Shown here piece by piece: positions 1-9,458 of a stretch of DNA of 57,178 nucleotides; the stretch's first letter is position 1; every line of letters begins with the position of its first letter. Both the position numbers and the translations under genes were made by a program. A model generated the notes under the pieces. It ran no database searches, had not been told where the DNA came from, and worked only from the letters and a program-made list of their open reading frames with translations. The stretch comes from Zelonia costaricensis (lineage: Eukaryota > Euglenozoa > Kinetoplastea > Trypanosomatida > Trypanosomatidae). The stretch spans positions 4,700 through 61,877 of the forward strand of contig JASAOO010003438.1 of assembly GCA_030849075.1 (NCBI GenBank), given 5' to 3'.

Positions 1-464
1 GGGGGGGAGGGCGCGAGAACAGTTTGGCGCTAGCAAAGGGGAAGGCGTTGGAGGGTTCCACACACACACGGTGCTGCCCGAGGCACTACATAAGCCGCCT
101 GCGCATTGTCGCTCTGCGTTCGAATGCCACACTCTTTTTCGTTTCGTTTTTTTTTTTGGGGGGGTTGCTCGAAGCGGGAACACCACTGAACACCTGTTTG
201 TGTGTGGGTGTGTATGTGTGTGTGCTTTCCGCGAGAGGCGCCGATCCACTGCACCTCGAGTCTGCATCCGCATTTCAGCCAAGGTGGCATGTGTGTGCGC
301 GGCCCCAGGTGTGACTTCACCTCGCAGGCGTTTGTGTGGGTTTGGCGGTGGTGCGACGTGGGGAGGGGGCGCCGACATCTGCGTCTGTGCACCTCTTCCA
401 CGGAGCCGGCAAGGCATTGCAGCAGCTTCGGTCACCGTCCTTCGTCTTCACCTCACAACTGCAC
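1..464. other. Intergenic, 3' flank of the first minus-strand gene
   Basis: No supported gene. It lies downstream of the minus-strand coiled-coil gene and is presumably its 3' UTR and beyond. It holds a poly-T run near 148-157, a G run just after it and a TG-rich stretch near 199-225. Open frames here continue into the antisense of the neighbouring gene and look like shadows. Confidence 0.6.
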
Positions 465-3400
465 CTACGCGGTGGAGGAGCTGGCAGGCGAGTCGGCGCA
501 CGACAGCAGCGGCATAAAGTCGCCCGAGTCGTCGAGGGTGTCGCTCGGCGCCGTCTCCAAGACGGGCGACACCCCTTCCGCGTCACCAAAGCGGACTTGC
601 GCGGCCGCCCCGCCATCACCAGCGGACACCGCACCACCGCGTGCCGGCGCCGCGGCGCGGGAGGGCAGGTCAGCGCTGCTGCTGCGGTACTCGTCCAGCG
701 TCGACCACGTCGCGTGCGACACGGCCGAGTCGCCTACGGCGGCAGCTCCTCGCTGCGGCAGCCGCTGTTGCAGCTGCGACGGCGTGCGGCGGTGCCACGA
801 CGAGGGCAGGGCGGTGGCGCCGGCGGGCATCGAGAAGGTGCGCGCTGACGGCGTCTGGAGCTCAGAGCTGCCCGACGTGCTGGACGCCGACGTCGGTGGT
901 AGCAGCAGGTGCTGCGGGGTGTCGGCAGGGTCCGGTTGGCTGGCGGGGCTTTCCGCCAGCTCGATTCCACTCGGCCGCGACGCGCTCTCGCGGCGGGCCC
1001 TGCCAGGGACGCGGCTGCCGCTGTCATCGACTGTCGAGTCGATGGGCCGCGCACTGGCTGCAGGCGCGGACAAGCGCACCGAGGCGGTGGAATGCCCCGG
1101 CGTCGCGCGTGGTGGGTGGAGGCTTGCTTGGGCCGCACGGCCGCCATCGTCATCGACGGTGTCGAACTCGTCACGTGGTGGCGACGCGGCGCTGGTGGCT
1201 CGCGCGCGAGCTTGCAGTTGGTCCTCAGTGCGCGCGAGAGAGGACGACCACGGCTGCGTCTCTGTAGCGAAGCTCGCCTCCCCCACCGTGCGGGCGTGGC
1301 GGGGCCCAGACGGCTGCACCCCAGGAGACGCTCCTGCAGCAGTCGCAGCAGCAGCTGTGCTGCCCTGGCGAGGGAGGTGGGTCTCTGGCAATACACCAGG
1401 GGAGGCGGAGGAGAGAGACGCACTCGGTGACGGTGGCGAAGAGGCTGTCGAGTGCTCTCTCGAGGCGGGCGCAGACATCGTTGGCCCCACTGCCGCACCA
1501 GCAGCTGATGCCGCTGCGTTCGTGGAGGCGTGGACAGCGGTAAAGGTGGTGCCGCCGCCCGCCGACTTCGTCATGATGTTCGCGTCCACAGCCACCAAGT
1601 ACTGCGGCGTCGACACTAACGCGTCACCAGACCTTGGCTCATAGACGGTGAGTGCTGGTGTGGTACAGAGAGTGGGCGGGCCGTGCAGAGCGGCGAGCGC
1701 TACAGGCAGAGGCACCTCAAGCCCCGCCGCCTCCGCCTCCGCACGGCGCGTCATCGCCACAGCGCGCTCGCACTGCCGCGCCGCGCGACGCCGATCCCGC
1801 TCAACAACGCGCAGCTCCGCCTCCACCGTCGCCAAGCCGCGCTCCGCCTCGACGGCGCCGTCGTGCGATGCTGCCTGCGCCACCGTCTGTGCCTGGGCAG
1901 CAGAGCACACCTCGCCCCACTGTTCGTGCAGCGTGGCCTGGGTCGCGTGCACGTTGCCCAGTCGGCGCGCGCATTCCTTGACAGCCTCCCGCCGGGCATC
2001 GAGGGCGGCGCGCCTTGTTGCGTCCCGGGCGTGTAGCTTGTCCTGCAGAACCTCGAGCAGGGCAGTGGACGCCACGTCGCGTGGAGCGGCGTACGTCTCA
2101 GTGGTGTAGGATGCGTCTGCGACGCCGGTGGTGCTGCCCGAAATGGGGAGGGCCAGAGAACACGCGGCGGCAAGGTTCTGCCGGTGTGCAGCGGCCCAGG
2201 TTCGCACCATCGCGTCCAGGCGTGCCTGGTGCGCGTGCTGCGTGCTGCGAGCTCTCTGCAGCCGCTCCACGGTTTCGGTGCAGAGCGACTGCGTCAGCAC
2301 GGCCCGCTGCTCGACGCAGCGCTGCCGCGCTGTTTCCGCCGCCTCCTGCTGCGCCGTCGCCTGCGCGGTCGAGCTGCGCACGACATGGGCAAGCTCTTCG
2401 GCGTGCATGCGGGCGACACTGGCTGCGGACCGGGCAGCGGCGATCGGGGAGGTCACGTCGTCGCTGCGGCCGCCACCGCCTCCAGCGCGAGGGTGCAAGC
2501 GCTCCTCCAGACGTGCCTTGAGCGCCATCACCTCGTCCAGCAGCGGGCGCACCCGCTGCGCGCTGGCCGCCTCCTCGCACAGGTGGTCGAAAGCCTCCTG
2601 CTTTGCCGCCTCCCCGCAGCGCCGCCACCGCTGCAGCTGCTCGGCCAGGGACGCCTGCTCGGCGCGGTGGCGCTGCCTGCGGGCCTGGGCCTCTGCCACA
2701 AGGCGGCTCTCCAGCTCCTGCCCTTGCGCCGCGGCGACCGCAGCGTCGCCGTCCAGCACGGCGCGTGCCTTGCGCTGCAGCCCATCCGATGCCGCCGCGG
2801 CCGACTCCGTGTGCCGCCGCGTCGAGAGCGCCATCTTCGCGGTGACGTCGCGCAGCAGCTGCTGCAGGCGGTCTGCAGCACTGCAGCGCAGCTCTGCTGC
2901 TGTCTGTTGCAGCTCTGTGTGCAAAGCTGTCATGTTCTCCTGCTTGAGGAGCGCGCGCTCCTTGTAAAAGGTCATGTAGCGCTGCATCATATCGGTCAGG
3001 TGGTGGGCAAAGAGCTCCTTGTGCCGCATCGCGTCCTCTGCCCACGCCGTCTCACGCCGTCGGCGCACTGCGTGCGCGGCCTCGAGTGTGTTTTCGTGCA
3101 CGTAGTCGACGAGCTTGTCGCGCGCGGCGCGCAGCCGCTCGTCGCAGTAACCGCGCAGTAGCGCCACGGCGTGGAGCAGGGCTGCCTCGAGCGCCGGGGA
3201 GGCGGACGAGTCCGCGGCGCTGCCGTCGCTAGATTCCAAACTAGCGGCAGTGAGGGCGGCCTCGGCCAGCGCGATCCGCACGCCGGCCTCGCTGTACGGT
3301 TGCGTAGTCACGAGCAGCGCGCCCTGCTCCCGCAGCTCCCGCACCACCTGCTCCGTCGCCGCGTGCCGCTCGCACACCTGCTGCAGCTGCTTGGCGTAGC

Positions 3401-4427
3401 GCGCCCCGTCGAGGCCGCGCACCTCGGCCGCCTGCGCCGCCGTCTCCTCTGCGTAGCGGCGCGTCAGTGCGTCTAGCCGCTCCGCCGTCTGGCGCTGCAG
3501 CTCGGCCCGTTTTGTGGCGAGTTCCCCCTCCCTCTCCTCGAGCTCGGTGGCTTTGACGAGTGCGCTGGTCTGCAGCGTCAGCAGCTCCGCATCCTCCCTC
3601 ACCTCGCGGTCGTCGAGCCGCTCCGCCAGTCGCTGCTGCTCGGCGTCAAGAGCGTCGAGCGTCGCGTAAAGGTCACGCAGCTCGCGCGACTTACGCTGCG
3701 TCTCAGCCTCGGCGGCAGCAGCGGCGGCGCGCATGGCGGTCTCGGGGGCCGCCACAACGCCCGCAGCGGAACCTGGACGGGGGCCCGTCGAGCTCGGCGC
3801 CGCAGGGTGGCTGCCACCGCCGAAGTCGAGAAAGGACGGAAGCGGCGCGCCCTGTGCGTCCGCAGCCGAGGCCGCCACCGCCGCCGGCGTCGGCCCCGCT
3901 CCCGGCCGCAGCGGCGGTGGCGGGGGGAAGCGGCTGGTGCCGGTCGCAGCTGAGTTCGCCACGGAGGGCGCGGAGGTGACCTCCACGTCGTCGAGCCACG
4001 ACAGCGTCGCCGCCGCCGGGGCTTGTGCAGGACTTGCCGCGACACTACGATGCGGCGCGGGGGGCTGCGTGGTGGCCTGGAGGTTACCAGAGGGGGCCGC
4101 ACCCCCAGACGCGTGCGAGGCGGTCGCAGCCTCTGCCCTGGCCCGCCGGCCCGCCACCGGCGCTGCAGACGCAGAGGAAGGGGCGAAGAGCGACGTGCCG
4201 ACGCTGGAGCCGAAGACGGACGTGGGCGAGGCGGTACCGCCGCCGCGGCCTGACACACTCGCTCCCGCTCCCTGCAGCCCCGCAGCAGGGACGGAGAAGA
4301 GCGGCGGGGCGCCGTCCCGCGCACGGCCAGCAGCGCTCGGGGTTGGCGATGCGTTGGCGCGGCCGAGGCCCGCAGCGGTGCTGCGAAAGCCCCTGAGGTC
4401 GTCCGCAAAGGGGTCCTCAAAGCTCAT
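465..4427 (-). CDS. Large coiled-coil protein, function unknown
   Basis: Predicted 1320-residue protein. I chose the ATG at 4427, which begins MSFEDPFADDL. The frame is open about 43 codons further upstream, but that stretch is basic and does not look like the rest of the protein. Residues 1-230 are low complexity (Ala/Pro/Ser/Gly) with an acidic DPF motif at the start. About residues 235-660 and 690-890 are heptad-rich, charged Glu/Arg/Gln/Ala helices typical of coiled coils, with a short helical segment containing FAHHLTDMMQRYMTFYKERA near the middle. The last 400 residues are Ser/Pro/Ala-rich and probably disordered. No enzymatic motif was seen. The layout (disordered N terminus, long central coiled coil) resembles cytoskeletal or basal-body scaffolds such as FBF1, but I see no diagnostic motif and do not assign it. 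It ends the minus-strand block in this window. Confidence 0.85.
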   Translation of the reverse strand: MSFEDPFADDLRGFRSTAAGLGRANASPTPSAAGRARDGAPPLFSVPAAGLQGAGASVSGRGGGTASPTSVFGSSVGTSLFAPSSASAAPVAGRRARAEAATASHASGGAAPSGNLQATTQPPAPHRSVAASPAQAPAAATLSWLDDVEVTSAPSVANSAATGTSRFPPPPPLRPGAGPTPAAVAASAADAQGAPLPSFLDFGGGSHPAAPSSTGPRPGSAAGVVAAPETAMRAAAAAAEAETQRKSRELRDLYATLDALDAEQQRLAERLDDREVREDAELLTLQTSALVKATELEEREGELATKRAELQRQTAERLDALTRRYAEETAAQAAEVRGLDGARYAKQLQQVCERHAATEQVVRELREQGALLVTTQPYSEAGVRIALAEAALTAASLESSDGSAADSSASPALEAALLHAVALLRGYCDERLRAARDKLVDYVHENTLEAAHAVRRRRETAWAEDAMRHKELFAHHLTDMMQRYMTFYKERALLKQENMTALHTELQQTAAELRCSAADRLQQLLRDVTAKMALSTRRHTESAAAASDGLQRKARAVLDGDAAVAAAQGQELESRLVAEAQARRQRHRAEQASLAEQLQRWRRCGEAAKQEAFDHLCEEAASAQRVRPLLDEVMALKARLEERLHPRAGGGGGRSDDVTSPIAAARSAASVARMHAEELAHVVRSSTAQATAQQEAAETARQRCVEQRAVLTQSLCTETVERLQRARSTQHAHQARLDAMVRTWAAAHRQNLAAACSLALPISGSTTGVADASYTTETYAAPRDVASTALLEVLQDKLHARDATRRAALDARREAVKECARRLGNVHATQATLHEQWGEVCSAAQAQTVAQAASHDGAVEAERGLATVEAELRVVERDRRRAARQCERAVAMTRRAEAEAAGLEVPLPVALAALHGPPTLCTTPALTVYEPRSGDALVSTPQYLVAVDANIMTKSAGGGTTFTAVHASTNAAASAAGAAVGPTMSAPASREHSTASSPPSPSASLSSASPGVLPETHLPRQGSTAAAATAAGASPGVQPSGPRHARTVGEASFATETQPWSSSLARTEDQLQARARATSAASPPRDEFDTVDDDGGRAAQASLHPPRATPGHSTASVRLSAPAASARPIDSTVDDSGSRVPGRARRESASRPSGIELAESPASQPDPADTPQHLLLPPTSASSTSGSSELQTPSARTFSMPAGATALPSSWHRRTPSQLQQRLPQRGAAAVGDSAVSHATWSTLDEYRSSSADLPSRAAAPARGGAVSAGDGGAAAQVRFGDAEGVSPVLETAPSDTLDDSGDFMPLLSCADSPASSSTA

Positions 4428-5343
4428 CTTTCCAAGGAGCACGGGTCGGACCGACCTCCAGCGGGAAAGACGGAGACAGAGAGCCTGCGCAGACGCGCGC
4501 ACCAGCCGCAGTTTCGCCGAGAGCGACCGCAAGCAAGATCTTCCAAGTTGACCCAAACGAGAGCCGTGGCGGTGGAGAGGACCGGGTTCTGTGTCTTTTG
4601 TCTATGTCTACGCAAAATGCGCTGGTGTGCGTGTGTGTGCCAAGCTCTATGTGCGCTTGAGAAGTGCGTCAGGAAGGCGTTCTCCCTCGCATCTATTCTT
4701 GTGGTTCTTGATGGCAGCGACGGGGGCAAGGGGGCGTCTGTGCGTCACCTCCACGCGTGCTTTCTTCGCCACCCAGACTGGTTCTCCGCCTCGGACAAGG
4801 ACCGAAAAAAAAAAGGAAGAAAGAGAGAGAGAGGACCGTTGGTAGAGTGGCGCAGCTTCTTGGAGCACCAGGTGTTGTCGGCAGTGACGCCGCGCACCCA
4901 CAAAGAGTCGCCTTTTCCAAAGCTATCCACGGCCTGCACGACTGACGTCGATGCGTGAATGCTGGTAGGTGCTCTTCTGTGTGAGTGAGTGTGAGTGTGT
5001 GCCTGCGGGGGGGGTCTCTTCTGCAGTGTTAGAATGGGGCGCCGTTGCGGCAAGGCTTCAAATCAGGTTTTCGACGTCGTTGTCGTAGGTGGGGGTGGGC
5101 GGCCGTGTCGCGGCGGTGGCGTGCAACGCGAACTCCTCTTCTGAACGCACGGAGGCACACGAGAGCGTAGGTGAGCACAAAGGAGCCGAGGAGGCGAACG
5201 CTGAGTGCACTCGGTGGAGTTCAAGCCAAGCGAGTGGGCACGAAAGCAGGGCCAGGCTCGCTGCCACCACGTCTCGGCGCGAGTCGTCCGAGCCTCCTCA
5301 CCCCGTAATAGCGTCGCCGCCTCGTCACACAGCTTGCAGAGCA
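4428..5343. other. Intergenic between coiled-coil gene and CCDC124-like gene
   Basis: No supported gene. The minus strand carries pyrimidine-rich stretches (purine run on the given strand at about 4803-4834) suitable for trans-splicing of the coiled-coil mRNA. A short TG-rich tract lies near 4980-5002 and a G run near 5006-5013. Confidence 0.55.
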
Positions 5344-6177
5344 CTACTTGCTCTCCGCCGTGCCCTCCCCAGTCTCCTCCGCCTCCTCGTCCTCGTCGGA
5401 GCCGCCCTCCATCCAGCGCCGCTCCGCCTCCAGACGCTCCTGTGCGATCTTCTCGGTTCGCATCACAAACGGGTTCGTCGGGCTCTTCTGCCACATCTCC
5501 CAAATAACGTCGTTGTACTGGGTGCGGCGCAGGCCAGGCTTATCCTCCTTCACCCGCTCCAGGTGCTCCGCGTAAAAGGCCTTGTAGAGCACCTTGGCGC
5601 GCTTGCCGATGTGCCGGTTGTCCGGCACCTCTGCCGCTGCACCGGCACCGCTGCCGCCCTTCTGCAGCGCCGCGAGCACCTCGGAGGCAGTGCCGGAGGC
5701 GTTCACCGTGTTGCTCTCCGCCCCCGTCGACAGCGGCGCGATGCCGCGCTCGCGATTGACGTTGCCGGAGGGCAGCGGGGCTGCTTCTTCCACCTTGGCC
5801 GGTGTGACGACGGCACCGTGCTGGCCGCCCCGCATCGCGTCACGCTGCTTGTCGTAGTCGGCCAGCATCTTCGACAGGTCCTTCTGGATCTGCCGCTGCG
5901 CCACCTTCTTTGGCACTTTGGCGCTCAGCTCTCGCTCCTCCTCAGCCAGCTGATCCTTCTTCTCGGCGTCCCGCGTGGCCTTCTCGGCCAGTTTCTGGTC
6001 CGTCTCCCGCTGCTTCTCCAGCTTCTTCAGCATCTTGGGGTCTGTCTCCGCCCAGCGCGCGTCCTCCTTCGCCGCGTCACGCGCCACCCGGGCATCGATG
6101 CGGCGCTCCTCATCACGCAACCGCGCCTCCTCGCTGTGGCGGTTCGTGTACTTGTTCGTCTTAGGACCACTCGGCAT
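5344..6177 (-). CDS. CCDC124/Lso2-like ribosome-associated hibernation factor
   Basis: Predicted 277 residues from the ATG at 6177 (MPSGPKTNKYTNRHSEEARL). The open frame upstream of this ATG is UTR-like. Three blocks match the CCDC124 family. A charged N-terminal helix of about residues 8-100 is rich in Glu/Lys/Arg/Asp and contains an ARWAETD-type segment, equivalent to the helix that lies along the mRNA/tRNA channel of idle ribosomes. A middle segment has NVNRE followed by an ASGTASEVLAAL helix. A C-terminal HMG-box-like block carries KAFYAEHLERVKEDKPGLR and WQKSPTNPF. In yeast and human, Lso2/CCDC124 binds the inter-subunit face of 80S ribosomes during starvation and recovery. The protein is slightly longer than human CCDC124, mainly through an acidic C-terminal tail (SDEDEEAEETGEGTAESK). 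The role is inferred from family knowledge and the match is strong. Confidence 0.9.
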   Translation of the reverse strand: MPSGPKTNKYTNRHSEEARLRDEERRIDARVARDAAKEDARWAETDPKMLKKLEKQRETDQKLAEKATRDAEKKDQLAEEERELSAKVPKKVAQRQIQKDLSKMLADYDKQRDAMRGGQHGAVVTPAKVEEAAPLPSGNVNRERGIAPLSTGAESNTVNASGTASEVLAALQKGGSGAGAAAEVPDNRHIGKRAKVLYKAFYAEHLERVKEDKPGLRRTQYNDVIWEMWQKSPTNPFVMRTEKIAQERLEAERRWMEGGSDEDEEAEETGEGTAESK

Positions 6178-7620
6178 GTTGCAGACTCTTACGCACACCG
6201 CGGGCAGGAGGGTGGATGGGGTGCGCCACCACAGTGGACAAGTGGGAAGCTCCTCGTCACGGAGCGCGTGATGGGTGGGTGAGAGAAGGTGAAGAGAATT
6301 CGCCCCTAGCCCCTGCTGCAGCGGTGATGTCGAGCGCGCAGTGCGGTGCTGTGGAAAGAGGGAGGGAGGGGGGGCGGGCAAATGAACGCAGGTGGTACTT
6401 GCCTGTGTGTCTTCTGTGCTTTCGTGTTAGTGCGAGACAGCCACGGTGGTACTGTCCCCGATGAAGCAAGGAGTAGACCGAAGGGGTGGAGGGGAGATCG
6501 AAGGCAGAGAGGGAGAAGCGGGTGCTGGGGAGTCAGGCAGCTGCAAGCCCCTTTTGTTCTTGATTTCCCGCACGGACGGGGACAAGAGCCTGGTAAAGAA
6601 ACCAAAGAAAACAAAGAGAAGTTGGATGCGGGTGTTGTCGGGGTTAGAACTGTGCGGGAAAGGAAGCCTCGTTTATTCTTCTCTTTTTTGAGTTTTTTGT
6701 TCGCTTCTTCTTTTCTTTTCTTTTGCGCTTGGTCGTGCTGACGAGACGGCGACTCACACACGACTGGAACCGGAGCGCAGCAGCGAGTGGGTCGATGCAG
6801 CCCCTCTCCCCTCTCCGGGCAGAGGCGCACAGGTGCGAAGGAGGTAGAGACGGGAGGGAAAAGGAAGAAGCAGTCGAGGAGCGACCAATGCACGCACAGA
6901 GGGAAAACAAAGACACACAAAGGAAAGCAAACGAAAAACAGCACTGCTATCGGAAGGCGGTTTAGGGAACGGTGACGAGATCACCACAGACACTCGATGC
7001 GCCACGATTTTGGTATGGCAGGAGAGAGCGGGAAAAAGGGATCGTGTGTGGCCTTGAGCGCTTGCTGAAACGGGAGAGAAAGCGGGGGAGCGAGTTGTGG
7101 GGGAGCAGACGTCCTACGGTGATGGTGCGTGGAGCGGGGGGGGAGGTGGGAAGGAGGGAGGGTAGTGAGCGGCAGCGGGATGGGAGAAGAAGAGGGGGAG
7201 GGAGCGGAAGCGCACAGCAAGCACAAAGAGGTTAGAAGCTGAAGTGCACTGTACAACTCTCACATGGCCACCAACTCGACGAAAGCCGCAGGCGTCGCTG
7301 AACTTGTTCCTTTTTCAAACAACGAAGCCAGCTTCAGCCCAAAGAGCGTCGTCGTGTCGACCATCTGCTTGCGGGGAGGCTCGTCTGCGGGGTGGCGCGT
7401 TACTCTCTCTCTCGTTTCGTTCGGTCGTTCTTTGTGTTTGCTTGTTTGTGTGTGTGTGTGTGTGTGATGGACAGCGTCAGCGGCGTAAAGCAGAAGGGAG
7501 CGTAGAGGCTAAACACGACGCCATTCCCACTCGACACACACTCCCTCCCCCCCCCCCTTCCCTCCCTGCCTCCCCTTCCCCCCCTCTGCCTTCAACTCTA
7601 CTGTTGCTCAAGGTGTGACT
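6178..7620. other. Intergenic, 1.4 kb
   Basis: No supported gene. It contains the acceptor described at 6349-6379, T-rich and purine-rich stretches near 6672-6725 and 6848-6935, a (TG)n microsatellite near 7447-7466 and a C-rich run near 7548-7580. Open frames in it are low complexity. Confidence 0.55.
6349..6379 (-). promoter_or_regulatory. Likely spliced-leader acceptor for the CCDC124-like mRNA
   Basis: On the minus strand a C/T tract at 6379-6354 runs into TTTCCACAG, a classic 3' splice acceptor. The AG is at 6350-6349. This gives a 5' UTR of about 171 nucleotides to the ATG at 6177, and the first in-frame ATG after it is the one chosen. Inferred from sequence only. Confidence 0.5.
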
Positions 7621-8544
7621 TCATCGAAAGTAGTGTCGTCGGCGACGATGTGGACGGTGGGTCCCGCGAGGGGGCTGCAGCGTCAGTCCTACCACGTGCC
7701 CATCCCGCACCACTGGCCGCACCAGCGCAGCCAGCGATACGGCGGCTGCTGTTTGCGGCGTCGTGCTGCCATGCCCGAGATCTGCCACCTCCAACGCCAT
7801 AACCTGTGCTGCCTGGACCGCCTCCATGTCAGACCGGAACGACAGCCGCCGCGTGCGCGCCAGCACCGCCCCGGCGTTGAGCAGTGGACGCAGTGCTGTC
7901 GCCAAGCGTGCGAGGTCAACCGTTGCAATAGCAGCGTCGCTGTCGGTCGACGACGAGGCTGGCGCTGCTACGAGTGGCGAGGGTTGTTGAGGGGATGTGG
8001 TGATGTAGACGCAGCGAGGCTGGAGCTGGACGAGGTCAACGTCGCCGCGCTGCAGCGCCGGCACCTCGTGCCCGTCGTGCAGGTGCATCGTCTGCAGTGC
8101 CTCTTCCGTTGTCGCAAGGGCGCGGCTGTTGTACTCGGCCGCAGCGTGGAAGCTCGTCTGGAGGCCGGTGACATCCACCACACGCTTGTGCGCCAGCTCG
8201 CGGGGAACGGCGGAGCGGCAGAGGCGCAGCACAACGTCGCCGCTGCGGAACTGCAGAGCTGCACCGGTGCTCGCTCGGGCAGCGAGGCCCCTGCGATGGC
8301 TGTAGCGCTGGGTGTAGTAGTCGTTCCCAGCGAGGCTCGATGGCGTCGAGAGAGACTGATGTGGGCCACCGCTCGTAGCAGACACGGCGGCCGTTAGCTC
8401 TACGCACTCCACCTCCTGCGCAAGCGATGAAGTGGCGGTGGTGGAGGTGGATGACGCGGCCGTCAAGTATGACGCAGCGTGCGGCCGCGGCTTCAAAAGA
8501 AAGCAGCGGCCCGTTAACGTGACGGGCGAAAAATGGGGTCGCAT
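7621..8544 (-). CDS. Hypothetical protein, 307 residues
   Basis: ATG at 8544 (MRPHFSPVTLTGRCFLLKPR). I do not recognise a domain. The first 35 residues are basic and hydroxylated with almost no acidic residues, so a mitochondrial presequence is possible. A middle region of about residues 85-180 has mixed hydrophobic/charged composition (FRSGDVVLRLCRSAVPRELAHKR, shown only in part) that reads like a folded domain. About residues 195-290 are Ala/Ser/Leu-rich. The C terminus is very basic (HRPHRRRRHYFR). The frame is continuous, on the strand of all its neighbours and has coding-like composition, which supports a real gene. The antisense frame (7615-8397) is also open, as often happens in GC-rich DNA, but is on the wrong strand for this block. 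Confidence 0.65.
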   Translation of the reverse strand: MRPHFSPVTLTGRCFLLKPRPHAASYLTAASSTSTTATSSLAQEVECVELTAAVSATSGGPHQSLSTPSSLAGNDYYTQRYSHRRGLAARASTGAALQFRSGDVVLRLCRSAVPRELAHKRVVDVTGLQTSFHAAAEYNSRALATTEEALQTMHLHDGHEVPALQRGDVDLVQLQPRCVYITTSPQQPSPLVAAPASSSTDSDAAIATVDLARLATALRPLLNAGAVLARTRRLSFRSDMEAVQAAQVMALEVADLGHGSTTPQTAAAVSLAALVRPVVRDGHVVGLTLQPPRGTHRPHRRRRHYFR

Positions 8545-9458
8545 TGTGTGCTGTCCCGCAGCGCCGTGAGCATAGCGTGTCCCCCCCCCCCCCCGTCGTT
8601 ATGTGTGTGTGTGTGTGTGTGTGTTGCTATGCTGCGTCGTCAGTACGCGCAGCCGTGCATGTGTGCGTGCATGCGCGGCCTGGATTTGCGTGATGTGCAG
8701 CGGTACCACGCGGAAAGCACGATAAAAAAGGAAGAGAGAAGAAATGTGGATTGAGGTACGAGCAGAGGACCAAAATGCATGCCGGTGACGCATTGCCTTT
8801 TTTCCCGGATTCAAACTACGAGATGCGGCAGTGCAGCACCTCACGGAAGCAGCGCGCGGGTGCGTGTGTGTGTATGTGCGCGCGCACATGCCTGCACAAC
8901 GCAGCGGCCGCTCCAACGTGCCGCTGCACCACACACGGTAGCGAGTGGAGGGAGCGGGAGGCAGTGTACCGGGAGCAGGAGCAGACTCACTGAGCCCGCT
9001 GCAAAACACCTGCTCCGTTGTGCTGCGCATGTGCCCTCCGCGGCAGAACGGACACGAGAAACAAAACTCGTGTCTCCGTAGAGTTCTGTCGCTTTGATTG
9101 ATTCACTCAGTCGCGAAGCAACTGGGCGGCTTACGGGATTTGTGCAGCATCGTCGCAGGAGCAAGTAAAAGGGAGGAGAAGGGCGAAAGCGGCACGCCGG
9201 TCCGCGGCACCGTCTCGCCTCCCCACCCCCACCCCTCTTCTCGTCTAAGCGCCGCAGCTGTTGTCAGGAAAAAGGGGGGCAAGAAAGTGAGTGACCCCAA
9301 CACACCGGAGTGTGAGACAAGTGTGGCTGAACGGCAGCCGCAGCGTTCGCGATGGCGCTGTTACCTACCATGACAAGGGCGCCCATTCGCCCATCGTTTT
9401 CTCAGCCCACTTCCGCCTTCGTTTCTCTTTTTTTCTTTGTCGCACTCGCGTCAATCGT
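8545..9458. other. Intergenic
   Basis: No supported gene. It includes a 14-base poly-C run at 8581-8594 followed within ten bases by a (TG)n microsatellite, and a T-rich stretch near 9421-9440. No tRNA-like box B was seen. Confidence 0.55.
8581..8624. repeat. Poly-C run followed by (TG)n microsatellite
   Basis: Fourteen C are followed within ten bases by about 12 TG units. Pairs of poly-C and TG runs recur in other intergenic regions of this window. Confidence 0.9.

Noticed and set aside
202..1644. Long plus-strand frame antisense to the coiled-coil gene
   Set aside because: Wrong strand for the block, Arg/Ala/Ser-rich composition and no domain. Long antisense frames are common in GC-rich trypanosomatid genes.
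7615..8397. Plus-strand frame opposite the 307-residue hypothetical gene
   Set aside because: All neighbours are on minus, its start codon is not supported, and the minus frame has a proper ATG and more protein-like composition.
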